Below, piece after piece: positions 1-7,158 of a DNA stretch of 45,420 nt (the stretch's first letter is position 1; every line of letters starts with the position of its first letter). Position numbers and translations under genes: made by a program. The stretch is from assembly GCA_900546455.1 (NCBI GenBank), contig URCS01000008.1, positions 1 to 45,420 of the forward strand, given 5' to 3'. Below the pieces are notes generated by a model. That model had not been told where the DNA came from. It worked only from the letters and a program-made list of their open reading frames with translations, and ran no database searches. Origin of the DNA: an uncultured Collinsella sp. (GTDB lineage: Bacteria; Actinomycetota; Coriobacteriia; Coriobacteriales; Coriobacteriaceae).

Positions 1-172
1 GGTCGAAAACCAAACCGGCCAGGCCCAGGCCCAGCCTTCTGACCAAGACGGCGGTGCGCCCCATGGGACGGGGCGGAAGCTGGTTTCCCAAATCGCACAG
101 GCGCATGGGGGACGGGCGTTTTTTTCGGACGGGACGAGGTTTCGGGGGGAGATCTGGCTGCCGGTGGGGGAT
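1..172. other. Window-edge stretch without an assignable gene
   Basis: No convincing coding region is visible here. On the minus strand a short frame begins with ATG at 106 or 64 and runs out of the window at position 1. Its residues are rich in Gly and Leu near the edge. It has no Shine-Dalgarno site, so it could be the start of a truncated gene or chance. The stretch lies downstream of the minus-strand dap operon and its terminator. Confidence 0.25.
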
Positions 173-204
173 AAAAAACAGGCTCTCCGTGTTTGGAGAG
201 CCTG
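173..204 (-). terminator. Rho-independent terminator of the dap operon
   Basis: A perfect 10-bp stem, CAGGCTCTCC (179-188) with GGAGAGCCTG (195-204), has a 6-nt loop. On the minus strand it is followed by a run of six T (complement of 173-178). It lies about 100 nt beyond the dapH stop and fits termination of the lysA-dapA-dapB-dapH transcript. Confidence 0.75.
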
Positions 205-205
205 A

Positions 206-261
206 GGGCCGCAGGGGTCTGCGGCCCCTACGAAATTTATATAGGGGGTTGCGGCCCCCCC
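206..261. repeat. GC-rich stacked hairpins between dapH and its terminator
   Basis: GGGCCGCAG (206-214) pairs perfectly with CTGCGGCCC (219-227) around a GGGT loop. A second G-run/C-run hairpin follows at about 244-260, and TGCGGCCCC occurs twice as a direct repeat. It may be a repetitive extragenic palindrome or a transcript-end stabiliser; no function is visible. Confidence 0.4.
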
Positions 262-303
262 GTGAAGTCGGGTAGGGGTTGTGGAGCCCGCAAAATTCTT
301 GAG

Positions 304-1023
304 TTACAGCTCGCGCAGGGCGTCGACGAGGGCGGTCTTTTCGGCGGTCTTGCCGTCCTTGCCCTTGAGGACTTTGGCGGGGATGCCGGCGACCACGGTG
401 TTGGGTTCCACGTCGCTGACGACCACGGCCCCGGCGGCGACGACGGCACCCTTGCCCACGCGGCAGCCCTCCAGGACCACGGCGTTGGCCCCGATGACGA
501 CGTCATCCTCGATGATGACGGGCACGGCGCTGGCGGGTTCCACGACCCCGGCCAGGACGGTGCCGGCCCCGATGTGGCAGTTCTTGCCCACGGTGGCGCG
601 GCCGCCCAGCACGGCGCCCATGTCGATCATGGAGCCCTCACCGATGACGGAGCCGATATTGATGATGGCACCCATCATGATGACGGCACGGTCGCCGATC
701 TCGACGCGGTCGCGGATGATCGCGCCCGGCTCGATGCGGGCATTGATGCCCTTAAGGTCGAGCATAGGGACGGCGGAGTTGCGGCAGTCATTCTCGACGT
801 CGTAGTAGTCGATGGAGTCGGCATTGGCATCGAGGATGGCCTTGAGCTCATCCCAGTCGCCAAAGACGGTCTTGCCACGACGGCCGCCGTAGACGTGCGC
901 ATCGCCCCACTGGACCTTCATGCCCGGCTTTTCGCGCACGTACAGTTTGACGGGCGTTTTCTTGGGCGCGGTAGCGATGTAATTGATAATCTCCTGGGCA
1001 TCCATCTCGGCTGCGTTACTCAT
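304..1023 (-). CDS. dapH: Tetrahydrodipicolinate N-acetyltransferase (DapH)
   Basis: 239 aa. The predicted enzyme transfers acetyl from acetyl-CoA to 2,3,4,5-tetrahydrodipicolinate, the committed step of the acetylase branch of DAP/lysine synthesis, in the cytoplasm. The N-terminal ~90 residues form the DapH-type cap, and from about residue 90 on there is a long run of hexapeptide repeats (I/V-G-x-x-A/V pattern) typical of a left-handed beta-helix acyltransferase. The end, around AGIPAKVLKG, is also typical. Length matches the Bacillus enzyme closely. AAAGGAG lies about 9 nt before the ATG. It is last in the lysA-dapA-dapB-dapH series, 39 nt after dapB. DapD (succinylase) is the main alternative, but the compact size and operon favour DapH. 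Confidence 0.93.
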   Translation of the reverse strand: MSNAAEMDAQEIINYIATAPKKTPVKLYVREKPGMKVQWGDAHVYGGRRGKTVFGDWDELKAILDANADSIDYYDVENDCRNSAVPMLDLKGINARIEPGAIIRDRVEIGDRAVIMMGAIINIGSVIGEGSMIDMGAVLGGRATVGKNCHIGAGTVLAGVVEPASAVPVIIEDDVVIGANAVVLEGCRVGKGAVVAAGAVVVSDVEPNTVVAGIPAKVLKGKDGKTAEKTALVDALREL

Positions 1024-1062
1024 ATGCTGTTTCTCCTTTGCGTGGGTACGGTAGATAACTGG

Positions 1063-1803
1063 TTAGGCGAACATGACCTGGTCGAAGGTGTAGAAGCCAG
1101 GGTCGCGGACGACGAGCTTTTGAGCGGCGGCCAGAGCGCCGTTGACGAAGATCTGACGGCTCGTGGCGCGATGGGTGAGCGTGACTTCCTCGTCCTGGCC
1201 AAAGAAACTCACCTCGTGCACGCCGGCGACGGTGCCGCCGCGCAGCGAGTGCATACCGATTTCCTTGGGATCGCGCGCGCCGCACATGCCCTCGCGTCCG
1301 TAGACGGGGTGGTAGCCTGCCTCGGGCTCGGCTTCGACGACGGCATCGAGCAGTAACTTGGCGGTGCCGCTGGGAGCGTCGACCTTTTGGTTGTGGTGCG
1401 TCTCGACAATCTCGCAGTCAAAGCCGGGCAGTTCACGCGTGGCCTGGGCCACTAGGTGACGCAGGGCGGCGATGCCGATAGAGTAGTTGCCCGAGTGCAT
1501 GACGCGGGCATTCTGGCCCAGCTCGCGCAGGCGGTCCATCTGCTCGGGGGTGTAGCCTGTGGTGCCCGAGACCAACGCCGCGCCCGTGCGCTCGACATAG
1601 GCGACGACGGCATCGAAGGTCACGACGTTCGAGAAGTCGATGATGACGTCGGCCGTCGGTGCGCTCTCGAGTTCGGACAAGTCGAAGCCGATCTGGGCGA
1701 CGATGTCAAAAACGGGCTCTCCAGCGGCGTTGACAATGCCCTCGGCGGTAGTGCGGATCAGCGAGCCCATGCGGCCCGTTCCCATAATGACGGTCTTAAT
1801 CAA
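1063..1803 (-). CDS. dapB: 4-hydroxy-tetrahydrodipicolinate reductase
   Basis: 246 aa. It reduces the DapA product to tetrahydrodipicolinate with NAD(P)H. The N-terminal Rossmann motif GTGRMGSLI is followed by SGTTGY (about residue 80) and the catalytic block ETHHNQKVDAPSGTA (about 135-150) that defines the family. The reading frame opens with a TTG at 1803 that overlaps the dapA stop by 8 nt, which suggests translational coupling; the next Met is residue 7 (IMGTGRMG), so the exact start is uncertain by six residues. It sits between dapA and dapH in one minus-strand operon. Confidence 0.94.
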   Translation of the reverse strand: MIKTVIMGTGRMGSLIRTTAEGIVNAAGEPVFDIVAQIGFDLSELESAPTADVIIDFSNVVTFDAVVAYVERTGAALVSGTTGYTPEQMDRLRELGQNARVMHSGNYSIGIAALRHLVAQATRELPGFDCEIVETHHNQKVDAPSGTAKLLLDAVVEAEPEAGYHPVYGREGMCGARDPKEIGMHSLRGGTVAGVHEVSFFGQDEEVTLTHRATSRQIFVNGALAAAQKLVVRDPGFYTFDQVMFA

Positions 1804-2686
1804 GCAGACCAGCTCCCTTCAGAGCATCGGTAAGTGCAGCGCGCGTGTCGTCTGCCATGGGGCATAGCGGCATGCGGTAGTTGGCTTCGATCATACCCAT
1901 CTGAGCGAGCGCTTCCTTGACGGGGATGGGGTTGACCTCACTAAAGAGGGCGTTGATGAGCGGCTGGCCGGCAATTTGGATATCGCGGGCGCGCTCCACG
2001 TCGCCGTCCAGATAGGCGCGGCACATGTCGTGCACGAGCTGCGGCTGAACATCGGCCCACACGCTGATGGTGCCCGAGGCGCCCAGGCTCATGAGCGGAA
2101 CGGTGAGTGCGTCCTCGCCCGAGTACATGCGGAAGTCATCGGACAGCAGGTGGGCGATCTTGGCTGCGTAGGCGACGTTGCCCGAGGCCTCCTTGATGCC
2201 CATGATGTTGGGGTGTGCGGCCAGGCGCTCGACATTGCGCTCGCTGATGCCGCAGCCGCAACGGCCGGGGATGTTGTACAGGATGCAGGGGATGTCCACG
2301 GCGTCGGCCACGGTCTTAAAGTGCTGGTAGATGCCCTCTTCGTTGGACTTGTTGTAGTAGGGGGTAATGAGCAGCAGGCCGTCGGCGCCCAGTCCCTGAT
2401 AGGTGAGCGACTTGGTGAGCATGGTCTGCGTGGAGTTGGAGCCCGAGCCGGCAATGACGGGGACGCGTCCTGCAACCTGCTTGACCACTGCGGCGACAAC
2501 GGAGTTGTCCTCGTCGTCGGTCATCGTGGCGCTCTCGCCGGTGGTGCCCAGGGTGAGGATGGCATCGGTGCCATTTTGCAGGTGGAAATCGATGAGGCGC
2601 TCGAGCGCGTCAAAGTCGACACTGCCGTCCTTTTTAAACGGCGTGACAAGGGCGACGATTGAACCCTCGAGATTGCGGATATCCAT
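1796..2686 (-). CDS. dapA: 4-hydroxy-tetrahydrodipicolinate synthase, possible internal-start product
   Basis: 296 aa, nested in frame inside the LysA-DapA reading frame. It condenses pyruvate with aspartate semialdehyde. It begins MDIRNLEGS at an ATG preceded by AAGGAG with a 6-nt spacer, and is almost exactly the length of a free-standing DapA. Family motifs are LGTTGESAT, ITPYYNKSNEEG, ILYNIPGRCG (Tyr of the triad) and GIKEASGN (Schiff-base lysine). Whether the cell makes only the fusion, only separate proteins or both cannot be read from the sequence. The strong internal ribosome site makes a free DapA likely. Confidence 0.7.
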   Translation of the reverse strand: MDIRNLEGSIVALVTPFKKDGSVDFDALERLIDFHLQNGTDAILTLGTTGESATMTDDEDNSVVAAVVKQVAGRVPVIAGSGSNSTQTMLTKSLTYQGLGADGLLLITPYYNKSNEEGIYQHFKTVADAVDIPCILYNIPGRCGCGISERNVERLAAHPNIMGIKEASGNVAYAAKIAHLLSDDFRMYSGEDALTVPLMSLGASGTISVWADVQPQLVHDMCRAYLDGDVERARDIQIAGQPLINALFSEVNPIPVKEALAQMGMIEANYRMPLCPMADDTRAALTDALKGAGLLD

Positions 2687-4105
2687 GTTCTTCTCCTTCG
2701 CTTCCGCGATCTGGATGCGTTTGTTCCACTGAGCGGCGACGGCTAGGCGCTCGTCCTGAGCGCGACGGCGGGCGCTTTCGGCGCGCGACTTGGCCAGCAA
2801 CTCGCGGCCGCACGGCAGCACGTCGAGCGTGGCAAAGTAGTCGCCCGGGCGCTCGGCACGACGGATAAGATCCGCCGAGCCATCGGGGCGAAGCAATACC
2901 TCTGCGGAGCGCAGGCGTCCGTTGTAGTTGTAGCCCATGGAGTAGCCGTGCGCGCCGGTATCGTGGATCACGAGCAGGTCGCCCATATCGATCTGCGGCA
3001 GCTCGCGGTCGATGGCGAACTTGTCGTTGTTCTCGCACAAGTTGCCCGTGATGTCGTACTTGTTCGTGACAGGGGCTGTGGATTTGTCGGGGCCACCCGG
3101 CTGGCCCATCACCGTAACGTGATGGTAGGCGCCATACATGGCAGGGCGAATCAGGTCGACGGCGCTTGCGTCCACGCCGATATAGTCCTTGTAAATCTGC
3201 TTTTCGTGGATGGCCTTGGTGACCAGGCATCCGTAGGGGCCCATCATAAAGCGGCCCATCTCGGTGCAGATCGCCACATCGCCCATGCCGGCGGGAACCA
3301 GGATCTCGTCGTAGGCCGCGTGTACGCCCTCGCCGATGGCGTGGATGTCGTTAGCCTGCTGCCCGGGCAGGTAGGGGATACCCACACCGCCGGACAGGTT
3401 GATAAAGGCGACATGCGCGCCCGTCTCGCGCTCCAGACGCACGGCAAGTTCAAAGAGGATGCGCGCGAGCTTGGGGTAGTAGTCGTTGGTGACGGTGTTG
3501 CTGGCAAGGAAGGCATGGATACCAAAATTTTCGGCACCTTTGGCCTTGAGAGCGCGGAAGGCCTCAAAGAGTTGATCGGTGGTCATGCCGTATTTGGAAT
3601 CGCCCGGGTTGTCCATGATGCCGTTGGAGAGCTGGAACAGGCCGCCCGGGTTAAAGCGGCAGCTGACCGTCTTGGGGATGGGCCCCGCGACACGCTCAAA
3701 GAACTCGATATGGCTGATGTCGTCAAAGTTGACGATGGCGCCCAGCTTGTCGGCGAGCTCAAAGTCGGCAGCCGGCGTGTCGTTGGACGAGAACATGATG
3801 TCGTGTCCCGTGATACCCAGCGAGCGGGCGATCATGAGCTCGGTATAGCTCGAGCAATCGCAGCCGCAGCCGTATTCGTTGAGAATGGAGATGAGCGCCG
3901 GGTTGGGGTTGGCCTTGACGGCAAAGTATTCCTTAAAGCCCGGGTTCCATGCAAAGGCGTCGCGCACCTCTTGCATGTTGCGGCGGATGCCCGCCTCGTC
4001 GTATAGATGAAACGGCGTGGGGAACTGCTCGACGATATGCTCGAGTGTCTCTTTGTCCACAAACGGCTGCTTGGCCGCATATGCCTCGTTGGGGGTCAAT
4101 GCCAT
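1796..4105 (-). CDS. lysA: Diaminopimelate decarboxylase-dihydrodipicolinate synthase fusion (LysA-DapA)
   Basis: 769 aa in a single open frame. Residues 1 to about 440 are a fold-III PLP decarboxylase (LysA, DAP to L-lysine): FAVKANPNP with the PLP lysine at residue 64, NLSGGVGIPY, CTEMGRFMMG and HDTGAHGYSMGYNYNG. Residues about 445-473 are a charged, helix-like linker rich in Arg, Ala and Lys. Residues 474-769 are a complete DapA. No stop codon separates the two parts, so the last and first dedicated steps of the pathway lie on one polypeptide unless translation also restarts at the internal ATG at 2686, which has its own AAGGAG. The start at 4105 (MALTPNEAY) has only a weak GAGG about 10 nt upstream. 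dapB and dapH follow directly. Confidence 0.88.
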   Translation of the reverse strand: MALTPNEAYAAKQPFVDKETLEHIVEQFPTPFHLYDEAGIRRNMQEVRDAFAWNPGFKEYFAVKANPNPALISILNEYGCGCDCSSYTELMIARSLGITGHDIMFSSNDTPAADFELADKLGAIVNFDDISHIEFFERVAGPIPKTVSCRFNPGGLFQLSNGIMDNPGDSKYGMTTDQLFEAFRALKAKGAENFGIHAFLASNTVTNDYYPKLARILFELAVRLERETGAHVAFINLSGGVGIPYLPGQQANDIHAIGEGVHAAYDEILVPAGMGDVAICTEMGRFMMGPYGCLVTKAIHEKQIYKDYIGVDASAVDLIRPAMYGAYHHVTVMGQPGGPDKSTAPVTNKYDITGNLCENNDKFAIDRELPQIDMGDLLVIHDTGAHGYSMGYNYNGRLRSAEVLLRPDGSADLIRRAERPGDYFATLDVLPCGRELLAKSRAESARRRAQDERLAVAAQWNKRIQIAEAKEKNMDIRNLEGSIVALVTPFKKDGSVDFDALERLIDFHLQNGTDAILTLGTTGESATMTDDEDNSVVAAVVKQVAGRVPVIAGSGSNSTQTMLTKSLTYQGLGADGLLLITPYYNKSNEEGIYQHFKTVADAVDIPCILYNIPGRCGCGISERNVERLAAHPNIMGIKEASGNVAYAAKIAHLLSDDFRMYSGEDALTVPLMSLGASGTISVWADVQPQLVHDMCRAYLDGDVERARDIQIAGQPLINALFSEVNPIPVKEALAQMGMIEANYRMPLCPMADDTRAALTDALKGAGLLD
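2686..2698 (-). promoter_or_regulatory. Internal Shine-Dalgarno for dapA inside the lysA frame
   Basis: On the minus strand AAGGAG (complement of 2693-2698) stands 6 nt before the ATG at 2686-2684. This is better than the site at the lysA start itself, and it lies where LysA should end and DapA begin. Confidence 0.6.
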
Positions 4106-4361
4106 GTCCCGTAAACCTCGCTATCCAGACGGCGCCATCTGCGCATCGAATCCGCATAACGTGGACCCAATGTCCGGATAGCGCTCCCGCATTGCTGCAG
4201 ACAGTCCTGTGGGTGTTTCCCACAGGCCCACCAGGTTGTTCGTGCCCGTAAAACCCAGTTCGGCGGGTTTCGCCTCCCCACGGGGTCAAAGCCTGCCGGC
4301 TCGCCCGCGGCTCTTCGTGCCCGCGCCTCTATCAAGTGGTAAAGACCCTATCACGTTGCAC
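4106..4361 (-). other. GC-rich untranslated leader of the lysA-dapA operon
   Basis: This is most of the 378-nt gap between two divergent genes. It contains a 7-bp palindrome CCTGTGGG...CCCACAGG (about 4205-4227), the arms AAACCC/GGGTTT (about 4249-4270) and, on the minus strand, two copies of CGGGCACGAA. It could be a structured mRNA leader. I compared it with what I know of the lysine riboswitch and T-box and could not match either. The boundaries and any function are open. Confidence 0.3.
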
Positions 4362-4390
4362 TTTACCAAACAAGAGTATTCGTATATAAC
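4362..4390 (+). promoter_or_regulatory. Promoter of the M20 amidohydrolase gene
   Basis: TTTACC (4362-4367) and TATAAC (4385-4390) are spaced by exactly 17 nt, in an AT-rich patch in front of a gene on the plus strand. Transcription would start near 4397, giving a leader of about 87 nt. The -35 also forms one arm of the inverted repeat GGTAAAG (4338-4344) / CTTTACC (4361-4367), a possible operator. Confidence 0.55.
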
Positions 4391-4483
4391 GTTTAAAAAA
4401 TGCAGGGATATGCTGGAAACATGTGCGCCACAATCCTGTATCACAATAAGTTGCAACAGATGTGCCTCACGAAGGGATCCTCT

Positions 4484-5671
4484 ATGACCGAGCTCCAAGA
4501 ACTCCGTCGCTATCGCCGCGATCTCCATCGCATTCCGGAGCTCGATTTCGATCTTCCGCAAACCATTGCCTATATCGAGGGCGTGTTGGCACCGCTCACC
4601 TGCGAAGTGACCCATCCGTGCCCCAACTGCGTCTGTGCTTTCTTCGACGCCGGCGTTGATGCCGCGCATGCCACGGCGATTCGCGCCGATATGGATGCGC
4701 TGCCCATCGCGGAGGCGACGGGAGCGGCCTTTGCCTCGACCCATCCCGGCAAGATGCACGCTTGCGGACATGACGGACATATGGCCATGGCGCTTGCCGC
4801 CGCGACGTATGTCGACCGTACGATTCGCGAACAGCCGGGCGCCATTAGGCGCAACGTTCTCTTTGTGTTCCAGCCGGCCGAGGAAACGACCGGTGGTGCC
4901 AAGACGGTATGCGAGAGTGGTGTGTTCGAGCGCTATGGGGCCGACCGCATTTTTGGCTTCCATGTGTGGCCCGATCTGCCTGCCGGCACGTTGGCGAGTT
5001 GTTCCGGTCCGCTGCTGGCGCGTTCGAGCGAGACGCATATCCATATTCACGGTACGAGCATCCACATCGCTAAGACCTATGGTGTGCCGGTTGGGGAGTC
5101 GCACGATGCCGCGTTGGCGGCAGCGAAGTTTTTGGTTGCCGAGCGCGAGCTGATGGACGAGCTGGGCACCGACGAGCCCTGTATCGGTAAGTTTGGTCTG
5201 CTGCAGGCCGGTACCGTCTGCAACGCGGTGGCGGGGGAGGCCCATGTTGCCGGCAGCCTACGTGTGTTTACGGACGACATGTTCGACCGTGCGCGCGAAG
5301 GCGTACACCGTGTGCTCGACGAGGCGTGCACCGCAACGGGCTGCACGTATGATCTTGACTTTGCCGAGGGCTATCCACCGGTCGATAACGACCCTGAGTT
5401 GTTTGCCCGAATCGCGCCCGCTCTGCCCGAATTGCAGCTCGTGGACGAGCCGCTGCTAATCGCCGAGGATTTCGCGTTCTATCAGCGCCATCTGCCGGGC
5501 GTGTTTTTCCTGCTGGGCACGGGTATGCCAGGGGGACAAGAAAACCCGATCGACGCTGATGGCTGTCCAGCCTATGCCACAAGCGCTCTGCATACCGATC
5601 GTATGCTCTTCGACGAGGAAATCCTACTCAAGGGCCTCGATGTCTACAAACGATTGCTTGGCTTGGAGTGA
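4484..5671 (+). CDS. M20-family metal-dependent amidohydrolase, possibly N-acetyl-diaminopimelate deacetylase
   Basis: 395 aa. It is a two-domain M20D peptidase/amidohydrolase. Metal-ligand and catalytic motifs seen are MHACGHDGHMAMA (about residue 92), FQPAEETTGGA (the Glu pair, about 130), FGFHVWPDLPAG (His, about 160), a lid domain in the middle and LLIAEDFAFYQ plus ALHTDRMLFDE at the end. The start chosen is the ATG at 4484 with AAGGGA 6 nt upstream; an in-frame upstream ATG at 4400 lacks such a site. The family removes acyl groups from amino acids. Since the divergent operon carries DapH, the deacetylation step of that pathway is an attractive role, as with ykuR next to dapH in Bacillus. 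Hippurate hydrolase-like enzymes look similar, so the substrate is inferred. Confidence 0.8.
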   Translation: MTELQELRRYRRDLHRIPELDFDLPQTIAYIEGVLAPLTCEVTHPCPNCVCAFFDAGVDAAHATAIRADMDALPIAEATGAAFASTHPGKMHACGHDGHMAMALAAATYVDRTIREQPGAIRRNVLFVFQPAEETTGGAKTVCESGVFERYGADRIFGFHVWPDLPAGTLASCSGPLLARSSETHIHIHGTSIHIAKTYGVPVGESHDAALAAAKFLVAERELMDELGTDEPCIGKFGLLQAGTVCNAVAGEAHVAGSLRVFTDDMFDRAREGVHRVLDEACTATGCTYDLDFAEGYPPVDNDPELFARIAPALPELQLVDEPLLIAEDFAFYQRHLPGVFFLLGTGMPGGQENPIDADGCPAYATSALHTDRMLFDEEILLKGLDVYKRLLGLE

Positions 5672-5673
5672 CG

Positions 5674-5997
5674 ATGGAACGACGCCGACAGTCTGCCGTA
5701 TATAGCCCGGGTGGATGCGGATGCGGTTTGCTGCTGCTTCCGGTCATCGCTGTGAGCATTGGCGTGATGTTTGTGCTTGCTGGGCTGGCTGCGGCGGCAC
5801 TCGTACTGTTTATCACTGCCATCGGCGTGACGATTTGGCTTTATCACAGTCGTGGGCAGCGCCGCGCCGACGGTAAGACCAATGTTGGATGGACCATCTT
5901 TTTAGTCGTCGCCTACCTATTGAGCATCAGCTACCTAGTGTTCTTTGTTCTAATGATGATCAGTGCCTTTACCGGGAAATCCGTCATGGTGGGTTGA
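5674..5997 (+). CDS. Small membrane protein of unknown function
   Basis: 107 aa. A short basic N-terminus is followed by GGCGCG, two adjoining hydrophobic segments (about residues 20-55), a charged loop around SRGQRRADGKTN and a third segment of about 30 hydrophobic residues near the end. The ATG at 5674 lies 2 nt after the stop of the M20 gene and uses the GGAG at 5665-5668 in the end of that gene, so the two are probably co-transcribed. I do not recognise a family. A GTG at 5668 is an alternative start. Confidence 0.6.
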   Translation: MERRRQSAVYSPGGCGCGLLLLPVIAVSIGVMFVLAGLAAAALVLFITAIGVTIWLYHSRGQRRADGKTNVGWTIFLVVAYLLSISYLVFFVLMMISAFTGKSVMVG

Positions 5998-6102
5998 TGC
6001 GCTGCCAGCAGACGGTCACGCAAAGTGCGTTTGCTCGGCGTCTGGATAGCTGCATTGGCCGTTTACCGCAACCTTAGCTCTCAGCTAATGAATTCAAGTT
6101 CA

Positions 6103-6156
6103 ATCCTTCCTACGATGTGCTGTGTGCCGGCACGGTAGCCGGATCGTAGGAAGGAT
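6103..6156 (+). promoter_or_regulatory. Long hairpin that encloses the ribosome binding site of the next gene
   Basis: A perfect 14-nt inverted repeat, ATCCTTCCTACGAT (6103-6116) and ATCGTAGGAAGGAT (6143-6156), has a 26-nt loop that itself holds the palindrome GTGCCGGCAC. The right arm contains the Shine-Dalgarno AGGAAGGA, 6 nt before the ATG at 6162. In RNA the stem would hide the ribosome site. As DNA it could instead be a two-site operator. Confidence 0.55.
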
Positions 6157-6161
6157 GAATA

Positions 6162-6605
6162 ATGGCAAAAGAGGGAAAGAAGCCGATCGGCAAGATTGTC
6201 CTAGGCGTCATCGTGGTGCTGGTTATCGTCGGTGCCGTGGGTTCTATGGGTGGCAATTCAACCGATTCGTCTGCGAGTGATTCGGCAAAACCTGCCGAGG
6301 CGACACAGCAGGCTGAGGAGCAAAAAGAACCGCAAGAACCGTATATCATTGCTGACGAGGCTGAAGACACCTCCAGTCAGTTTGCCTATAAGATCATGGG
6401 CACGCTGACCAATAACACGGACAAGGAAAAGAGCTACATTCAGATTGAGTATGTTCTGTATGATGCCGATGGCAACCAGGTTGGAACGGCTCTTGCAAAC
6501 ACCAACCATCTGAAGGCGGGCGGCTCCTGGAAGTTCGAGGCACTGGGTACGGTGTCTCCCGACCAGGTTGCTAGCTGGGAGCGTTCGGACGTAAGCGGTT
6601 TCTAG
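6162..6605 (+). CDS. Membrane-anchored FxLYD-like extracytoplasmic protein
   Basis: 147 aa. A basic N-terminus (MAKEGKKPIGK) leads into one hydrophobic segment at about residues 11-29, then a Ser/Asp/Glu/Gln-rich linker to about residue 60, and a compact C-terminal domain. That domain has YKIMGTLTNNTDKEKSYIQIEYVLYDADGNQVG, here given only as its key elements: the G-x-x-x-N-N-T turn, the later Y-V-L-Y-D strand and LKAGGSWKFEA. This resembles the FxLYD beta-sandwich found in many exported proteins of Gram-positive bacteria. Translation is probably affected by the hairpin just upstream. It precedes a helix-turn-helix-like protein and a kinase on the same strand, so a signalling or envelope role is plausible but unproven. 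Confidence 0.6.
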   Translation: MAKEGKKPIGKIVLGVIVVLVIVGAVGSMGGNSTDSSASDSAKPAEATQQAEEQKEPQEPYIIADEAEDTSSQFAYKIMGTLTNNTDKEKSYIQIEYVLYDADGNQVGTALANTNHLKAGGSWKFEALGTVSPDQVASWERSDVSGF

Positions 6606-6637
6606 CATGTTGCATGCACTGGGGGAGGTGAAGTCGT

Positions 6638-7060
6638 ATGCCCAATAAAAAGCTGACCGAGGAGTTGCTCAATGAGCTTCTCGATGCGCCGAACATCGAT
6701 GGCTATATCAGGGAGCACGACTTTGCCGCCCCGTCGCTTTCAGACTACCTGAAGCAGCTGCTGCAGGAAAAGGGCTTGGAGCGCTCGCGCGTGGTTCGTA
6801 TGGCCGATCTCAATGAGACCTTTGGCTATCAGATCTTTACCGGTGCGCGTCACCCGAGTCGCAATAAGGTGCTGCAGATTGCCTTTGCGATGGCGCTGAC
6901 GCTCAAAGAGGCCAACCGTGCACTGACGGCTGCCGGGGTAAGCGTCCTTAACTGCAAGGATCGCCGTGATGCGATTATCATCTTTTGCATCGATCGCGGG
7001 TGCAGCCTCCAAAAGGTCAACGAGGAGCTGTATCGCTTTGGCGAGGAGACGGTGAGTTAG
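6638..7060 (+). CDS. Helix-turn-helix-like cytoplasmic protein next to a Ser/Thr kinase
   Basis: 140 aa, all helical in character. The segment from about residue 30 to 90 (LSDYLKQLLQEKGLERSRV, then FGYQIFTGARHPSRNKVLQI) has the spacing of a lambda-repressor/XRE-like domain, with a turn followed by an Arg/Lys-rich recognition helix. The C-terminal part has two Cys residues and ends EELYRFGEET. GGAGGTGA lies 6 nt before the ATG. It begins 32 nt after the FxLYD gene and ends about 100 nt before the kinase gene. A regulator or partner of the kinase is the most economical reading. DNA binding is inferred from pattern only. Confidence 0.55.
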   Translation: MPNKKLTEELLNELLDAPNIDGYIREHDFAAPSLSDYLKQLLQEKGLERSRVVRMADLNETFGYQIFTGARHPSRNKVLQIAFAMALTLKEANRALTAAGVSVLNCKDRRDAIIIFCIDRGCSLQKVNEELYRFGEETVS

Positions 7061-7145
7061 CGACTGATATCTGAGCCGGCGGAGCTGTCGAACAACGATG
7101 CAAGCGAACGGGGCGCGGATGCCATGGGGTGTCTGCGCCCTGCGC

Positions 7146-7151
7146 TATGAT
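7146..7151 (+). promoter_or_regulatory. Possible -10 element placing the kinase start at the transcript 5' end
   Basis: TATGAT at 7146-7151 would start transcription near 7158-7159, which is the ATG of the kinase. The GGAGG at 7152-7156 is only 2 nt from that ATG, too close for normal use, so a leaderless message is possible. No good -35 is visible. A GGGCGC/GCGCCC hairpin (7112-7117 with 7134-7139) precedes it. Confidence 0.3.
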
Positions 7152-7158
7152 GGAGGCT

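Noticed and set aside
1..106. Partial minus-strand gene running off the left edge
   Set aside because: About 20-35 residues only, no ribosome site and low-complexity Gly/Leu content; it cannot be separated from chance.
4106..4361. Lysine riboswitch or T-box upstream of lysA
   Set aside because: I could not find the conserved blocks of either RNA on the transcript strand; only generic hairpins are present.
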